From positions 1-18,308 of the forward strand of contig JBAPRR010000190.1 of assembly GCA_049281195.1 (NCBI GenBank): a stretch of DNA of 18,308 nt, given 5' to 3'. The position numbers were made by a program, and so were the translations under genes. Positions within the stretch are counted from its first letter, which is position 1. Each line of letters begins with the position of its first letter. The DNA comes from JBAPRR01 sp049281195. GTDB taxonomy: Bacteria; Actinomycetota; Acidimicrobiia; Acidimicrobiales; CAVXTF01. The notes below the pieces were generated by a model. It saw only the letters and a list, made by a program, of their open reading frames with translations, did no database searches and was not told the DNA's origin. This document shows positions 1-6,120 of this stretch, in pieces.

Positions 1-2
1 GG

Positions 3-101
3 GTCACGTTGTCCCCAGATGATTTCCGAAAACACCAGAATCTCGCGTATCCCTACGACAACAACGCGGGCCAGCCTCGGCGCTGTCGAGCGGGCGGTTA
101 G
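3..101 (+). CDS. 3' end of an unidentified upstream gene (partial)
   Basis: An open frame enters from the left edge and stops at TAG 99-101, giving about 32 visible residues that end in PYDNNAGQPRRCRAGG. The Pro/Tyr/Asn-rich tail resembles the disordered C-terminal ends of some actinobacterial secreted or MCE-type proteins, but the fragment is too short to assign. Frame 1 is also open here, to about position 143, so the choice of frame is a guess based on composition. No function is claimed. Confidence 0.3.
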   Translation, partial: VTLSPDDFRKHQNLAYPYDNNAGQPRRCRAGG

Positions 102-281
102 TGTCTGTGGTCGAGCGAACCCCCTGGTCACAGCGTCGTGAACAGCCCGGCATTGGCCTGCACATCTACCCATTTGTGGTTTCGTGCGTCCCCGTTTGCC
201 CTTTACGAAGGTTCACTCGAGCACTACTCTGCGCCTCGTCTGCGGCGTTAGGGGACCGTAGCTTTAGCTTGGGGGTTACAA
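102..281. other. Intergenic leader before the small secreted protein
   Basis: There is no convincing gene in this stretch. A frame running through 101-451 on the plus strand is a shadow of the real gene that starts at 282. A run of Gs just before TTACAAATG (about 271-275) could serve as a weak ribosome binding site for that gene. I could not pick a convincing -35/-10 pair. Confidence 0.4.
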
Positions 282-755
282 ATGAGGAAGTTTCTGTTGG
301 TCGGCGCCTTCATGGTGCTGCCAGTTTCGGCGATGGGTGTAGTCGCTGCGGCAGGGACAGCATTTGCTGCAAAGCCGGCCGGGACCTCGGTCAAGTGCAA
401 GAACATAACGGGCACGATCACCGGCAACGTGAGCGTAACCAAGTGCAATGACAAGGCGAACACCGGTGGAAGCGGATCAGCACCCGCCTCATCTCTCATC
501 TCGGGAAGCGGCAAGATCACGTGGAACGGGACCGGGACAACGAAGCTTGACAACGTCGTTCCGACGCAAGCCGGCACGGCCTGCCCATCTGGTTCCACTG
601 AATACATGGTCACGGGAGATGTCAAAGGCGGCACAGGAGCCGCTAAGACCTCGATACCCAAGGGCTGGACCTTCACGGTCAACGTCTGCGTGGACGGAAG
701 TGGAAACATCACGATGGCGCCAGGCTCAGAGCTTCTGTTCAGCGCCACCGCCTGA
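282..755 (+). CDS. Small secreted protein of unknown function
   Basis: This 157-residue protein has a clear Sec signal peptide: MRK, a hydrophobic stretch to about residue 24, and a likely cleavage after GTAFA (residue 29). The mature part of about 128 residues is rich in Gly, Ser and Thr. It has four cysteines, in the contexts KCKN, TKCND, TACPS and NVCVD, which could form two disulfides. It looks like an all-beta extracellular domain. The ATG follows a G-rich weak Shine-Dalgarno. I do not recognise the family. The gene converges on the RCC1-protein gene, with inverted repeats between them. The signal peptide is solid; the function is unknown. Confidence 0.75.
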   Translation: MRKFLLVGAFMVLPVSAMGVVAAAGTAFAAKPAGTSVKCKNITGTITGNVSVTKCNDKANTGGSGSAPASSLISGSGKITWNGTGTTKLDNVVPTQAGTACPSGSTEYMVTGDVKGGTGAAKTSIPKGWTFTVNVCVDGSGNITMAPGSELLFSATA

Positions 756-763
756 GATCCTTT

Positions 764-782
764 GAGGGACCGTCGGTTCCTC
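764..782. terminator. Short hairpin just after the secreted-protein gene
   Basis: GAGGGACC (764-771) and GGTTCCTC (775-782) pair over 8 bp with one G-U pair and a 3-base loop, starting nine bases after the TGA at 755. Its position suits a transcription terminator for the upstream gene. No T-tract follows, so it may instead be a 3'-end stabilising structure. Confidence 0.4.
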
Positions 783-809
783 TGATCGAAGTACTTATCT
801 CGTTGCGGA

Positions 810-856
810 CCGGTCCTGGTGGTGGGAAAGCTCAACTCCTTCCCTGCCAGGACCGG
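810..856. repeat. Inverted repeat with 10-bp arms
   Basis: CCGGTCCTGG (810-819) is exactly complementary to CCAGGACCGG (847-856) across a 27-base loop. The loop itself has partly complementary GGGAAAG and CTTCCC segments. It lies between two convergent genes and could help terminate either. There is no U-tract. Confidence 0.5.
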
Positions 857-892
857 ACTCCGTGAGCAAGTTTTCCCACGGAATTGCTCTTT

Positions 893-927
893 GGACCTTG
901 ACCCGACGGTCTGCCGGGTCAAGGTCC
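893..927. terminator. Perfect 13-bp hairpin, possible bidirectional terminator
   Basis: GGACCTTGACCCG (893-905) and CGGGTCAAGGTCC (915-927) form a perfect 13-bp stem with a 9-base loop, 29 bases beyond the stop of the minus-strand RCC1 gene. A GC-rich stem between convergent genes fits a terminator reading both ways. Actinobacterial terminators often lack a strong U-tract, as here. Confidence 0.5.
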
Positions 928-955
928 GGAAGCACTCCTTCAGTGGTACGACGAT

Positions 956-2047
956 TTACGATGCAGCGCTCTTGACCGCGACCAACTTGTCGGCGACGGC
1001 GCTGATTGTGGTGTAGCCAGTTCCGACGATCTTCGGAACGAGGCTGTTTCCCCCGCTGGAACCGTCGCCATACTCGCCCTTGCTGTTGTCTCCCCACGCG
1101 TACAGGTTGCCGCTACTGTCCAACGCGAAGCTCGTCGCTCCTTCCGTCGCCACAGTGGTGATGACGGGGTTTCCGACAAATTTGACTTCAACTGGGACGT
1201 CACTGTTGGTGTTGCTGTCGTTCCCGAGCTGCCCCCACTTGTTATTGCCCCAAGCAAGCACCTCGCCGTTTTTGAGTAGAGCGATGGTCTGGCCGTTATT
1301 TCTCGTTGATCCTCCGGCATATATCTGCGCAGCGGGCGAAGGCAGCGACACCGCAACGGGAACGTTGGAGTTTGATTCGGTTCCGTTTCCGAGCTGCCCG
1401 AACTGGTTCTGTCCCCAATCGAGGACCTGTCCAGACGCGGTCAAAGCGACGTCGAACGTGTCTCCCGAGCTGATGGCGACTACGTGACTGAGGTCTTGCA
1501 CGACGACCGGTTCATCTGAATCCGTGTTCGAACCATCTCCGAGCTCGCCGCCGTGATTGTCTCCGCACCCCTCGACCGTGCCGTCCTTCATGAGAATCAT
1601 CAGGTGGCTGGCTCCTCCTGACGCGGCGATGGCAGGACTCCCAAGTCCAACTTCTTCAGGTGTCGACGTGGTTTGCTTTTTGAACGTCCCCTGACACAAG
1701 TCCCCCGAGGCGTTGTCGCCCCAGGTCCACAGATCTCCAGAGCTGTCCACAACCGCACTGAACCAGTAACCCTCACCAAGAGAAAGCGGGTCAGTAGGAC
1801 CGGGTTCTTCGATTGCGGAGGGTGACGTCGATTGAACCCATTGCCACACGTGGCCTGAAGTATCTTCCGCCAGACCTCCCCAGTTGGCTGCCTGCACTGC
1901 GTCGACCATCGGCAGATTCGCGATCTCCGTAGGAGAATCTCCGATTTTCTCACCCCAGGTGACGGCGTTGCTGCCATGTGCGGATGCCGCGCCGGCGATC
2001 CCCAAATTCAATGCGAGAACGAAGGCCAACGCCACCCACGCTTTCAT
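956..2047 (-). CDS. Secreted RCC1-repeat (beta-propeller) protein
   Basis: The protein has 363 residues from the ATG at 2047. A GGAGGA ribosome binding site sits eight bases upstream of that ATG, so it is preferred over the in-frame TTG at 2053, which would leave only two bases. A signal peptide (MKAWVALAFVLALNL to about ASAHG) is followed by roughly six RCC1-type repeats. Their hallmark is LxxWGxNxxGQLGxG: for example WTWGDNASGDL, GCGDNHGGELGDG, DWGQNQFGQLGNG, AWGNNKWGQLGN and AWGDNSKGEYGDG. RCC1 repeats fold into a seven-bladed propeller. In bacteria such secreted proteins are usually thought to bind ligands or surfaces, with no fixed activity. No anchor or second domain is visible. Confidence 0.85.
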   Translation of the reverse strand: MKAWVALAFVLALNLGIAGAASAHGSNAVTWGEKIGDSPTEIANLPMVDAVQAANWGGLAEDTSGHVWQWVQSTSPSAIEEPGPTDPLSLGEGYWFSAVVDSSGDLWTWGDNASGDLCQGTFKKQTTSTPEEVGLGSPAIAASGGASHLMILMKDGTVEGCGDNHGGELGDGSNTDSDEPVVVQDLSHVVAISSGDTFDVALTASGQVLDWGQNQFGQLGNGTESNSNVPVAVSLPSPAAQIYAGGSTRNNGQTIALLKNGEVLAWGNNKWGQLGNDSNTNSDVPVEVKFVGNPVITTVATEGATSFALDSSGNLYAWGDNSKGEYGDGSSGGNSLVPKIVGTGYTTISAVADKLVAVKSAAS

Positions 2048-2135
2048 GAACAAAGTCCTCCCTTGATCGACTCGGTGGCAGGCCCGGTGGCGAATGCCAC
2101 ACTTTCTTTGTCAGGACCTCCCGCCTGACTGTTGA
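2048..2135 (-). promoter_or_regulatory. Structured 5' leader of the RCC1 gene
   Basis: On the minus strand this leader has a hairpin GTGGC-ATTC-GCCAC (2087-2100) and, before it, GTCAGG...CCTGAC arms (about 2110-2130) followed by AAAG. The ribosome binding site GGAGGA lies between this structure and the ATG. It could be an untranslated regulatory leader or only mRNA-stabilising structure. I cannot match it to a known riboswitch. Confidence 0.3.
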
Positions 2136-2140
2136 CGTAT

Positions 2141-2168
2141 ATTCAACTATTCCCATCGGTTTTGTCAA
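2141..2168 (-). promoter_or_regulatory. Probable housekeeping promoter for the RCC1 gene
   Basis: Read on the minus strand, a perfect TTGACA -35 (2168-2163) is followed after 16 bases by TTGAAT (2146-2141), a four-of-six match to the -10 consensus. Transcription would start near 2134, leaving a leader of about 85 bases before the ATG at 2047. Confidence 0.45.
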
Positions 2169-2295
2169 GAATAGCTCGGTGGACTTTCACGCCGCGCAAC
2201 ACGGCTCAGGGCCGATGATTCAGGATCCAATGTCATAAAACGATCCAGCTCGCCGGTCTGTACCCGTAGGAGCGGCGACGGGATCGGACACGACT

Positions 2296-2730
2296 GTGCC
2301 TACGGATCGAGAGGTAGTGCCGAAATCGGTGGCCGGCCAAGACGAAGCGCAGCAACAGTTTCGTGACTTCACGTCCGAGGTCGAACCACGCCTTCATGGG
2401 GCTTTCCTCGCCGCGTACGGTCACGAACGCGGACGTGAAGCGACAGCCGAGGCACTGGCCTATGCGTGGGAGCACTGGGCACAGATAAGACCCATGTCCA
2501 ATCCGGTCGGCTACCTCTACCGGGTCGGTCAAAGTAAGACCCGAAGGCGAAAGACTCCCATCGTCTTCCTCAGACCGGAGAGCGCCAACGTGTTCGTGGA
2601 GCCCGAATTACCGTCCGCTCTCGCCTCACTGCCTGAACGTCAACGAGTAACCGTCCTCCTCGTTCACGGCGAAGGCTGGAGCATGCGTGAAGTAGGCGAC
2701 TTTCTCGGCATCTCGATACCGACAGTATAG
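2296..2730 (+). CDS. ECF-like RNA polymerase sigma factor, cut short by an in-frame TAG
   Basis: The open frame is 144 residues. A region 2-like segment lies at about 30-85 (including PVGYLYRVGQSKTRRRK), and a sigma region 4 begins at about 105: LPSALASLPERQRVTVLLV, then GWSMREVGDFLGISIPTV. That is the first part of the DNA-binding helix-turn-helix. TAG at 2728-2730 falls where sigma factors usually have K, R or Q in the recognition helix (TVxxH). The same frame then continues for 24 fitting residues to TAA 2803. The GTG at 2296 has no strong Shine-Dalgarno, and in-frame GTGs at codons 8 and 12 are alternatives. As it stands the product lacks most of the recognition helix and probably cannot read -35 elements. 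It may be a recent nonsense pseudogene, a readthrough gene or a sequencing error. Confidence 0.75.
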   Translation: MPTDREVVPKSVAGQDEAQQQFRDFTSEVEPRLHGAFLAAYGHERGREATAEALAYAWEHWAQIRPMSNPVGYLYRVGQSKTRRRKTPIVFLRPESANVFVEPELPSALASLPERQRVTVLLVHGEGWSMREVGDFLGISIPTV

Positions 2731-2805
2731 AAGCACGTCGATCGCGCTCTAAAGGCTCTGCGCAAAGCGCTCAAAGCTGACACAACGGGTGGAGAAAATG
2801 ACTAA
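2731..2805 (+). pseudogene. Continuation of the sigma factor frame after the TAG
   Basis: Directly after the TAG the same frame reads KHVDRALKALRKALKAD and a short acidic tail, then stops at TAA 2803-2805. This is a normal end of sigma region 4 (TV-x-KHVDRALKALRKAL), bringing the full frame to 169 codons, a usual ECF length. The final TAA overlaps the start of the next gene (ATGACTAA, 2798-2805), so translational coupling was built around the uninterrupted frame. Confidence 0.7.
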
Positions 2806-3820
2806 GGAATCGAACCTCGACGATCAACTTCGGGCAATGACTTGGCGAACCGCCGTGAGCGCCGAGGAGATACTGGCGAAGGAATTGCACACGATCCACG
2901 ATGTGGCGCGCCACGCTCAGCGGGACCGCCCCATCAAGGTTTGCCGGCCCGGGAGCCACAGCCCGCGACCATCGCTTCGGGCGTCTGTCGGTTGGGCCGC
3001 AGCGATGGTCGTGCTTGTCGCCGTCATCGTGACCGCTGTCGTCGTTCCTCGAAGCGGACCATCGGCCCATCCTGCCGGAGTCGGTTCGCATCTGTCCGCG
3101 TCGGACGCAGCTGCAGACCGCCTCGTCAAAGAGATCGCGTCGATCTCGACCGCCGAGCAAGCCGGCGTCGGCTTACCGTCGGAGATCGAGAACTTGCCAC
3201 GTGCGATAAGAAACCGGGCTCCCCTGAAATCCCAGGGCCACCCCGAGCTGCTCTACGTCTGGGCGTCGTACTGCCCCTTCTGCGCAGCCGAGAACTGGGG
3301 ACTCGTCATGGCTCTGTCGAAGTTCGGGACGTTCAACGGCCTTTCCATCACCAACTCGTCTCTTTCGGACTTTGCTCCCGACACCAGGACGCTGAGCTTC
3401 TACGGCGCGACGTACTCGAGTCCCTACCTGGCTTTCAAGAGCTACGACCTCGCCAAGTCCAAACCGGCTCCTGCGGACGCCAAATGCAATGTGAACGGCT
3501 ACGCCTGTCTGCAGGAGCTCCCATCGTCGGACCAACTTCTCCTTCAGTCCATCGGAGGCGGCTCCCTGCCGTTCATTGATTTCGGGAACACGCTCTACGA
3601 GTCCGGTGCGGGCTACTCGAACCAGCCTCTGACGTTGCAGGGCCTGACCGCGCCACAGGTCGCCTTCAAGATCACCGATGGTTCGACCCCGGTCGCCCAA
3701 GCTGTTGTGGGATCGGAGACCTATTTCACCGCAGCCATCTGCGCGATGATCGGGCACCAGTTGCCTGCGGTATGCGGTCAGGCTCTTTATCAGCACGCCG
3801 AATCCGCAGAGCGTGGATAA
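2798..3820 (+). CDS. Membrane-anchored thioredoxin-fold (DUF929-like) protein, possible sigma partner
   Basis: This is a 340-residue protein from the ATG at 2798, which has GGTGGAG just upstream; the in-frame GTG at 2789 has no site. Residues 1-63 are a charged, probably cytoplasmic segment. Residues 64-84 are one membrane helix (GWAAAMVVLVAVIVTAVVV). The rest is probably outside the cell. At about 150-180 it reads LLYVWASYCPFCAAENWG with a CPFC redox motif (C159, C162). A SLPFIDF segment with a candidate cis-Pro (P258) follows, and there are further cysteines at 230, 237, 315 and 326. This pattern fits the DUF929 family, thioredoxin-like proteins of archaea and actinobacteria with little known function. 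Overlap with the sigma frame and a single helix suggest it senses redox state outside and holds the sigma factor inside, but no anti-sigma domain is recognisable. Confidence 0.75.
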   Translation: MTKESNLDDQLRAMTWRTAVSAEEILAKELHTIHDVARHAQRDRPIKVCRPGSHSPRPSLRASVGWAAAMVVLVAVIVTAVVVPRSGPSAHPAGVGSHLSASDAAADRLVKEIASISTAEQAGVGLPSEIENLPRAIRNRAPLKSQGHPELLYVWASYCPFCAAENWGLVMALSKFGTFNGLSITNSSLSDFAPDTRTLSFYGATYSSPYLAFKSYDLAKSKPAPADAKCNVNGYACLQELPSSDQLLLQSIGGGSLPFIDFGNTLYESGAGYSNQPLTLQGLTAPQVAFKITDGSTPVAQAVVGSETYFTAAICAMIGHQLPAVCGQALYQHAESAERG

Positions 3821-3977
3821 AGGTGCAACCGCGTCGGCATAGCACTCGATTTCCGCCCACAATAAACGAACACTTCTTCCGGCAAATGCAGAACTGACGC
3901 TCCCCCTATTTGCTACCTATGGCACCATTTCGGAGTCTGGGGGTTGATCAAGACCTCCGCTGCGGAGGGGGAACCGC
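3821..3977 (+). promoter_or_regulatory. Upstream region with a hairpin that covers the ribosome binding site
   Basis: CCTCCG (3954-3959) is complementary to CGGAGG (3963-3968) across a CTG loop. The right arm is part of the only good Shine-Dalgarno (GGAGGGGG, 3964-3971) for the ATG at 3978. When the RNA folds, ribosome access may be reduced. I found no clear promoter in the rest of this interval. Confidence 0.45.
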
Positions 3978-4589
3978 ATGGCCGCTCGGAAGAGCAGCTC
4001 TCGACGGTGGGCGTTTTGGACGTGCATCGGCCTCGGCGTCTTTTTCACGGGCTTGGTTATGACAATGCACGAAAGGAAACCGCACGATTCCTGCATTGTC
4101 TCCACCTACCTGCTTGGTCACGGCATCTCACAGACGACGCCGTCATGCGGATTCGTGGACACGGTCTACTGGTCCGGGATCATCCTGGTCATAGCAGGTG
4201 CACTCTTCGCCGTCTGTTCCCTGGGCGCCGCGATCTCCATATCTGCAAAGACGGGGGGCACCTTCGCTGGTCTTCATAGGAAACTGGCGAGGACCTGGTT
4301 GTCATTCGTCGCCAAGACACCGTCTGCGAGGCGCAATGGCCTCTACCTCGACAACGCTGCGACGAACGTTCCCCGGCGCCCCGAACACCCGGCCGCATTC
4401 CCTTGTCCTCCCATTGCGGCCCCTACACTCGTGCTCGAACGAACCGCTCCCCCAGAAGAATCACCACATGTGCAACGACAAGTCGCGGTTCCGCCGAAAG
4501 CGGCGTGGTATCCGGATCCTGACGATCCGGGCTGGATCCGGTGGTGGGACGGTAAGGCGTGGGGCGAATCACGGCCTATGCGGCAGTGA
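3978..4589 (+). CDS. Two-helix membrane protein with C-terminal DUF2510 motif
   Basis: This is a 203-residue protein with a basic N-terminus (MAARKSSSRR), a membrane helix at about 11-30 and a second at about 64-90. The loop between them has two cysteines (DSCIV and PSCGF). A proline-rich linker of about 70 residues follows. The end, WYPDPDDPGWIRWWDGKAW, is the DUF2510 signature, a short Trp-rich motif common at the ends of actinobacterial membrane and secreted proteins and of unknown function. The start has a strong Shine-Dalgarno (GGAGGGGG). The gene ends 14 bases inside the convergent amidase gene. Confidence 0.75.
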   Translation: MAARKSSSRRWAFWTCIGLGVFFTGLVMTMHERKPHDSCIVSTYLLGHGISQTTPSCGFVDTVYWSGIILVIAGALFAVCSLGAAISISAKTGGTFAGLHRKLARTWLSFVAKTPSARRNGLYLDNAATNVPRRPEHPAAFPCPPIAAPTLVLERTAPPEESPHVQRQVAVPPKAAWYPDPDDPGWIRWWDGKAWGESRPMRQ

Positions 4590-5991
4590 TCTGCGCTACC
4601 TGCTCGAATCCGATGGCCTGTTCGAGAGCGGCGGCCGACCTCAATACGACCAGGTCGGCATGCTGAGGACCGACGAGTTGCAGACCTACGGGAAGCCCTT
4701 TGGTCGTAAGGCCCACGCAGACCGTCGCGGCGGGCGAACGGGTCATGTTGAACGGGTAGGTGAATCGAACCCAGTTTGCGTCCTCAACCCCGTTGATCAT
4801 CCCTGATCCATTGAGTGATCTCGGAGGCGGAGGAGCTGCACAGGTCGGCGTGATCAGCAAGCGCACATCGTGAAAGAGCTCGACCAGTCTGAGATTCAAC
4901 AGATGGCACGCGTCAGCGGCCTTGACCACCTCGACCGCCTTGAAATTGTCCGCGGCATGGTCCGTTAAAGCGGCGAGGATCGGATCCACATTCGCCCAAG
5001 CCTCCGAAGTGCGGTGTCCGTCCAATGTACGCGCGCAGTACGAGGAGACGAGCGTCAGCCAGTCCGATACGGGATCCTCCTCGAAAACATCCGTCGCCTC
5101 GATCACTTCGGCACCGAGACCGACGAGAACGTCGATTGCGCGACTACATATCTTTCTTACTTCTTCGTCCAATGGTGCGTAGCCGAGCGTGGGCGACCAG
5201 GCGATCCGCGCCGGCACCCGTGGATCTTCGAGCACAGCACGCCATGAAGCTTCTGGCCGCGGGAGCGAACGAAGATCGGTCGGATCCGGTCCAACCGTTA
5301 CTTCGAGCGCCGCCACCACGTCTCCGATGCGCCGTGCCATCGGGCCCCGTGTCGACAGGTCAACCCAGTCAGGAGGGTGGGGTCCCCCAGATGGAACTCG
5401 CCCAAGAGAGGGTTTCATCCCTGACAAACCACAACACGACGACGGAATCCGGATCGACCCCCCGCCGTCGGAACCAGTCCCGAGCGGAATCATTCCGGAG
5501 GCGATTGCCGCGGCGGTTCCTCCCGATGATCCCCCGGGACTGTGATCAAGGTTCCAGGGATTTTTGGTACCACCGAACAAAACGTTGTCGGTGTCCGCCT
5601 TGTGGCCAAGCTCGGGGGTGTTCGTCTTTCCTACGACAATGGCCCCGGCAGCCCTGAGGCGAGCCACCAGGACCGAGTCGTGCTTGGCCGGGCCTGTGTC
5701 GGCGAAGAGGACTGAGCCGTTCGTCGTGACGAAGCCTTCCGCATCTTCGAGGTCTTTCACCCCGACGGGAATCCCTGCCAAAGGCCCAGGGTCACGTCCC
5801 GCGGAGACGACGGCGTCGATCGCCGCCGCTTCGTCGAGAGCCCGCTCTCCATCTACGGCGACGAATGCGTTGACCACAGGGTTCAGTGCCTCGATCTGTG
5901 ACAGGGAGTGGCTCACCACCTCCCGAGCAGACAGCTGGCCCGATCTGACCTGCGAGGCCAGACCGATGACGGTGTCACGACGAAAGTCCAT
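4576..5991 (-). CDS. Amidase (amidase signature family)
   Basis: This 471-residue protein is a full-length amidase signature enzyme. These enzymes hydrolyse amides by a Ser-cisSer-Lys triad. The Lys is in IPVGVKD (K79), the cis-Ser in the PGGSSGG loop (S155), and the nucleophile in GTGSDGGGSIRIPS (S179). LAGIPVGVKD near residue 75 and CGLSGMKPSLGRVP after the nucleophile are family landmarks. The substrate cannot be read from sequence. It is not obviously GatA of the tRNA amidotransferase, as no gatB or gatC is nearby, so a stand-alone amidase acting on small amides is more likely. GAGGAG lies directly against the ATG at 5991 and no other in-frame start is available upstream. The 3' end overlaps the convergent neighbour by 14 bases. 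Confidence 0.9.
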   Translation of the reverse strand: MDFRRDTVIGLASQVRSGQLSAREVVSHSLSQIEALNPVVNAFVAVDGERALDEAAAIDAVVSAGRDPGPLAGIPVGVKDLEDAEGFVTTNGSVLFADTGPAKHDSVLVARLRAAGAIVVGKTNTPELGHKADTDNVLFGGTKNPWNLDHSPGGSSGGTAAAIASGMIPLGTGSDGGGSIRIPSSCCGLSGMKPSLGRVPSGGPHPPDWVDLSTRGPMARRIGDVVAALEVTVGPDPTDLRSLPRPEASWRAVLEDPRVPARIAWSPTLGYAPLDEEVRKICSRAIDVLVGLGAEVIEATDVFEEDPVSDWLTLVSSYCARTLDGHRTSEAWANVDPILAALTDHAADNFKAVEVVKAADACHLLNLRLVELFHDVRLLITPTCAAPPPPRSLNGSGMINGVEDANWVRFTYPFNMTRSPAATVCVGLTTKGLPVGLQLVGPQHADLVVLRSAAALEQAIGFEQVAQITAA

Positions 5992-6120
5992 CTCCTCTAC
6001 GTACCACGCCTGGAAGTTCCGATCTCGGGTTAGGCGCCGGCCCTCACCCGATCGGTTGAAATTGGTTCTTTTCGTCTAGCCTGGAGAGGTGCAAATTCCG
6101 GGCGGATACAGCCAGCAGCC

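Noticed and set aside
248..922. A minus-strand open frame of 224 codons opposite the small secreted protein
   Set aside because: The plus-strand frame has a signal peptide and start context; the opposite frame has neither and runs through the inverted repeats.
2842..3579. A second plus-strand frame of 245 codons within the thioredoxin-fold gene
   Set aside because: It is Arg-rich and low in pattern, while the other frame has a membrane helix, CPFC and a cis-Pro segment.
4576..5991. The amidase as GatA of a tRNA-dependent amidotransferase
   Set aside because: No gatB or gatC is nearby, and the amidase signature alone does not separate GatA from the many stand-alone amidases.
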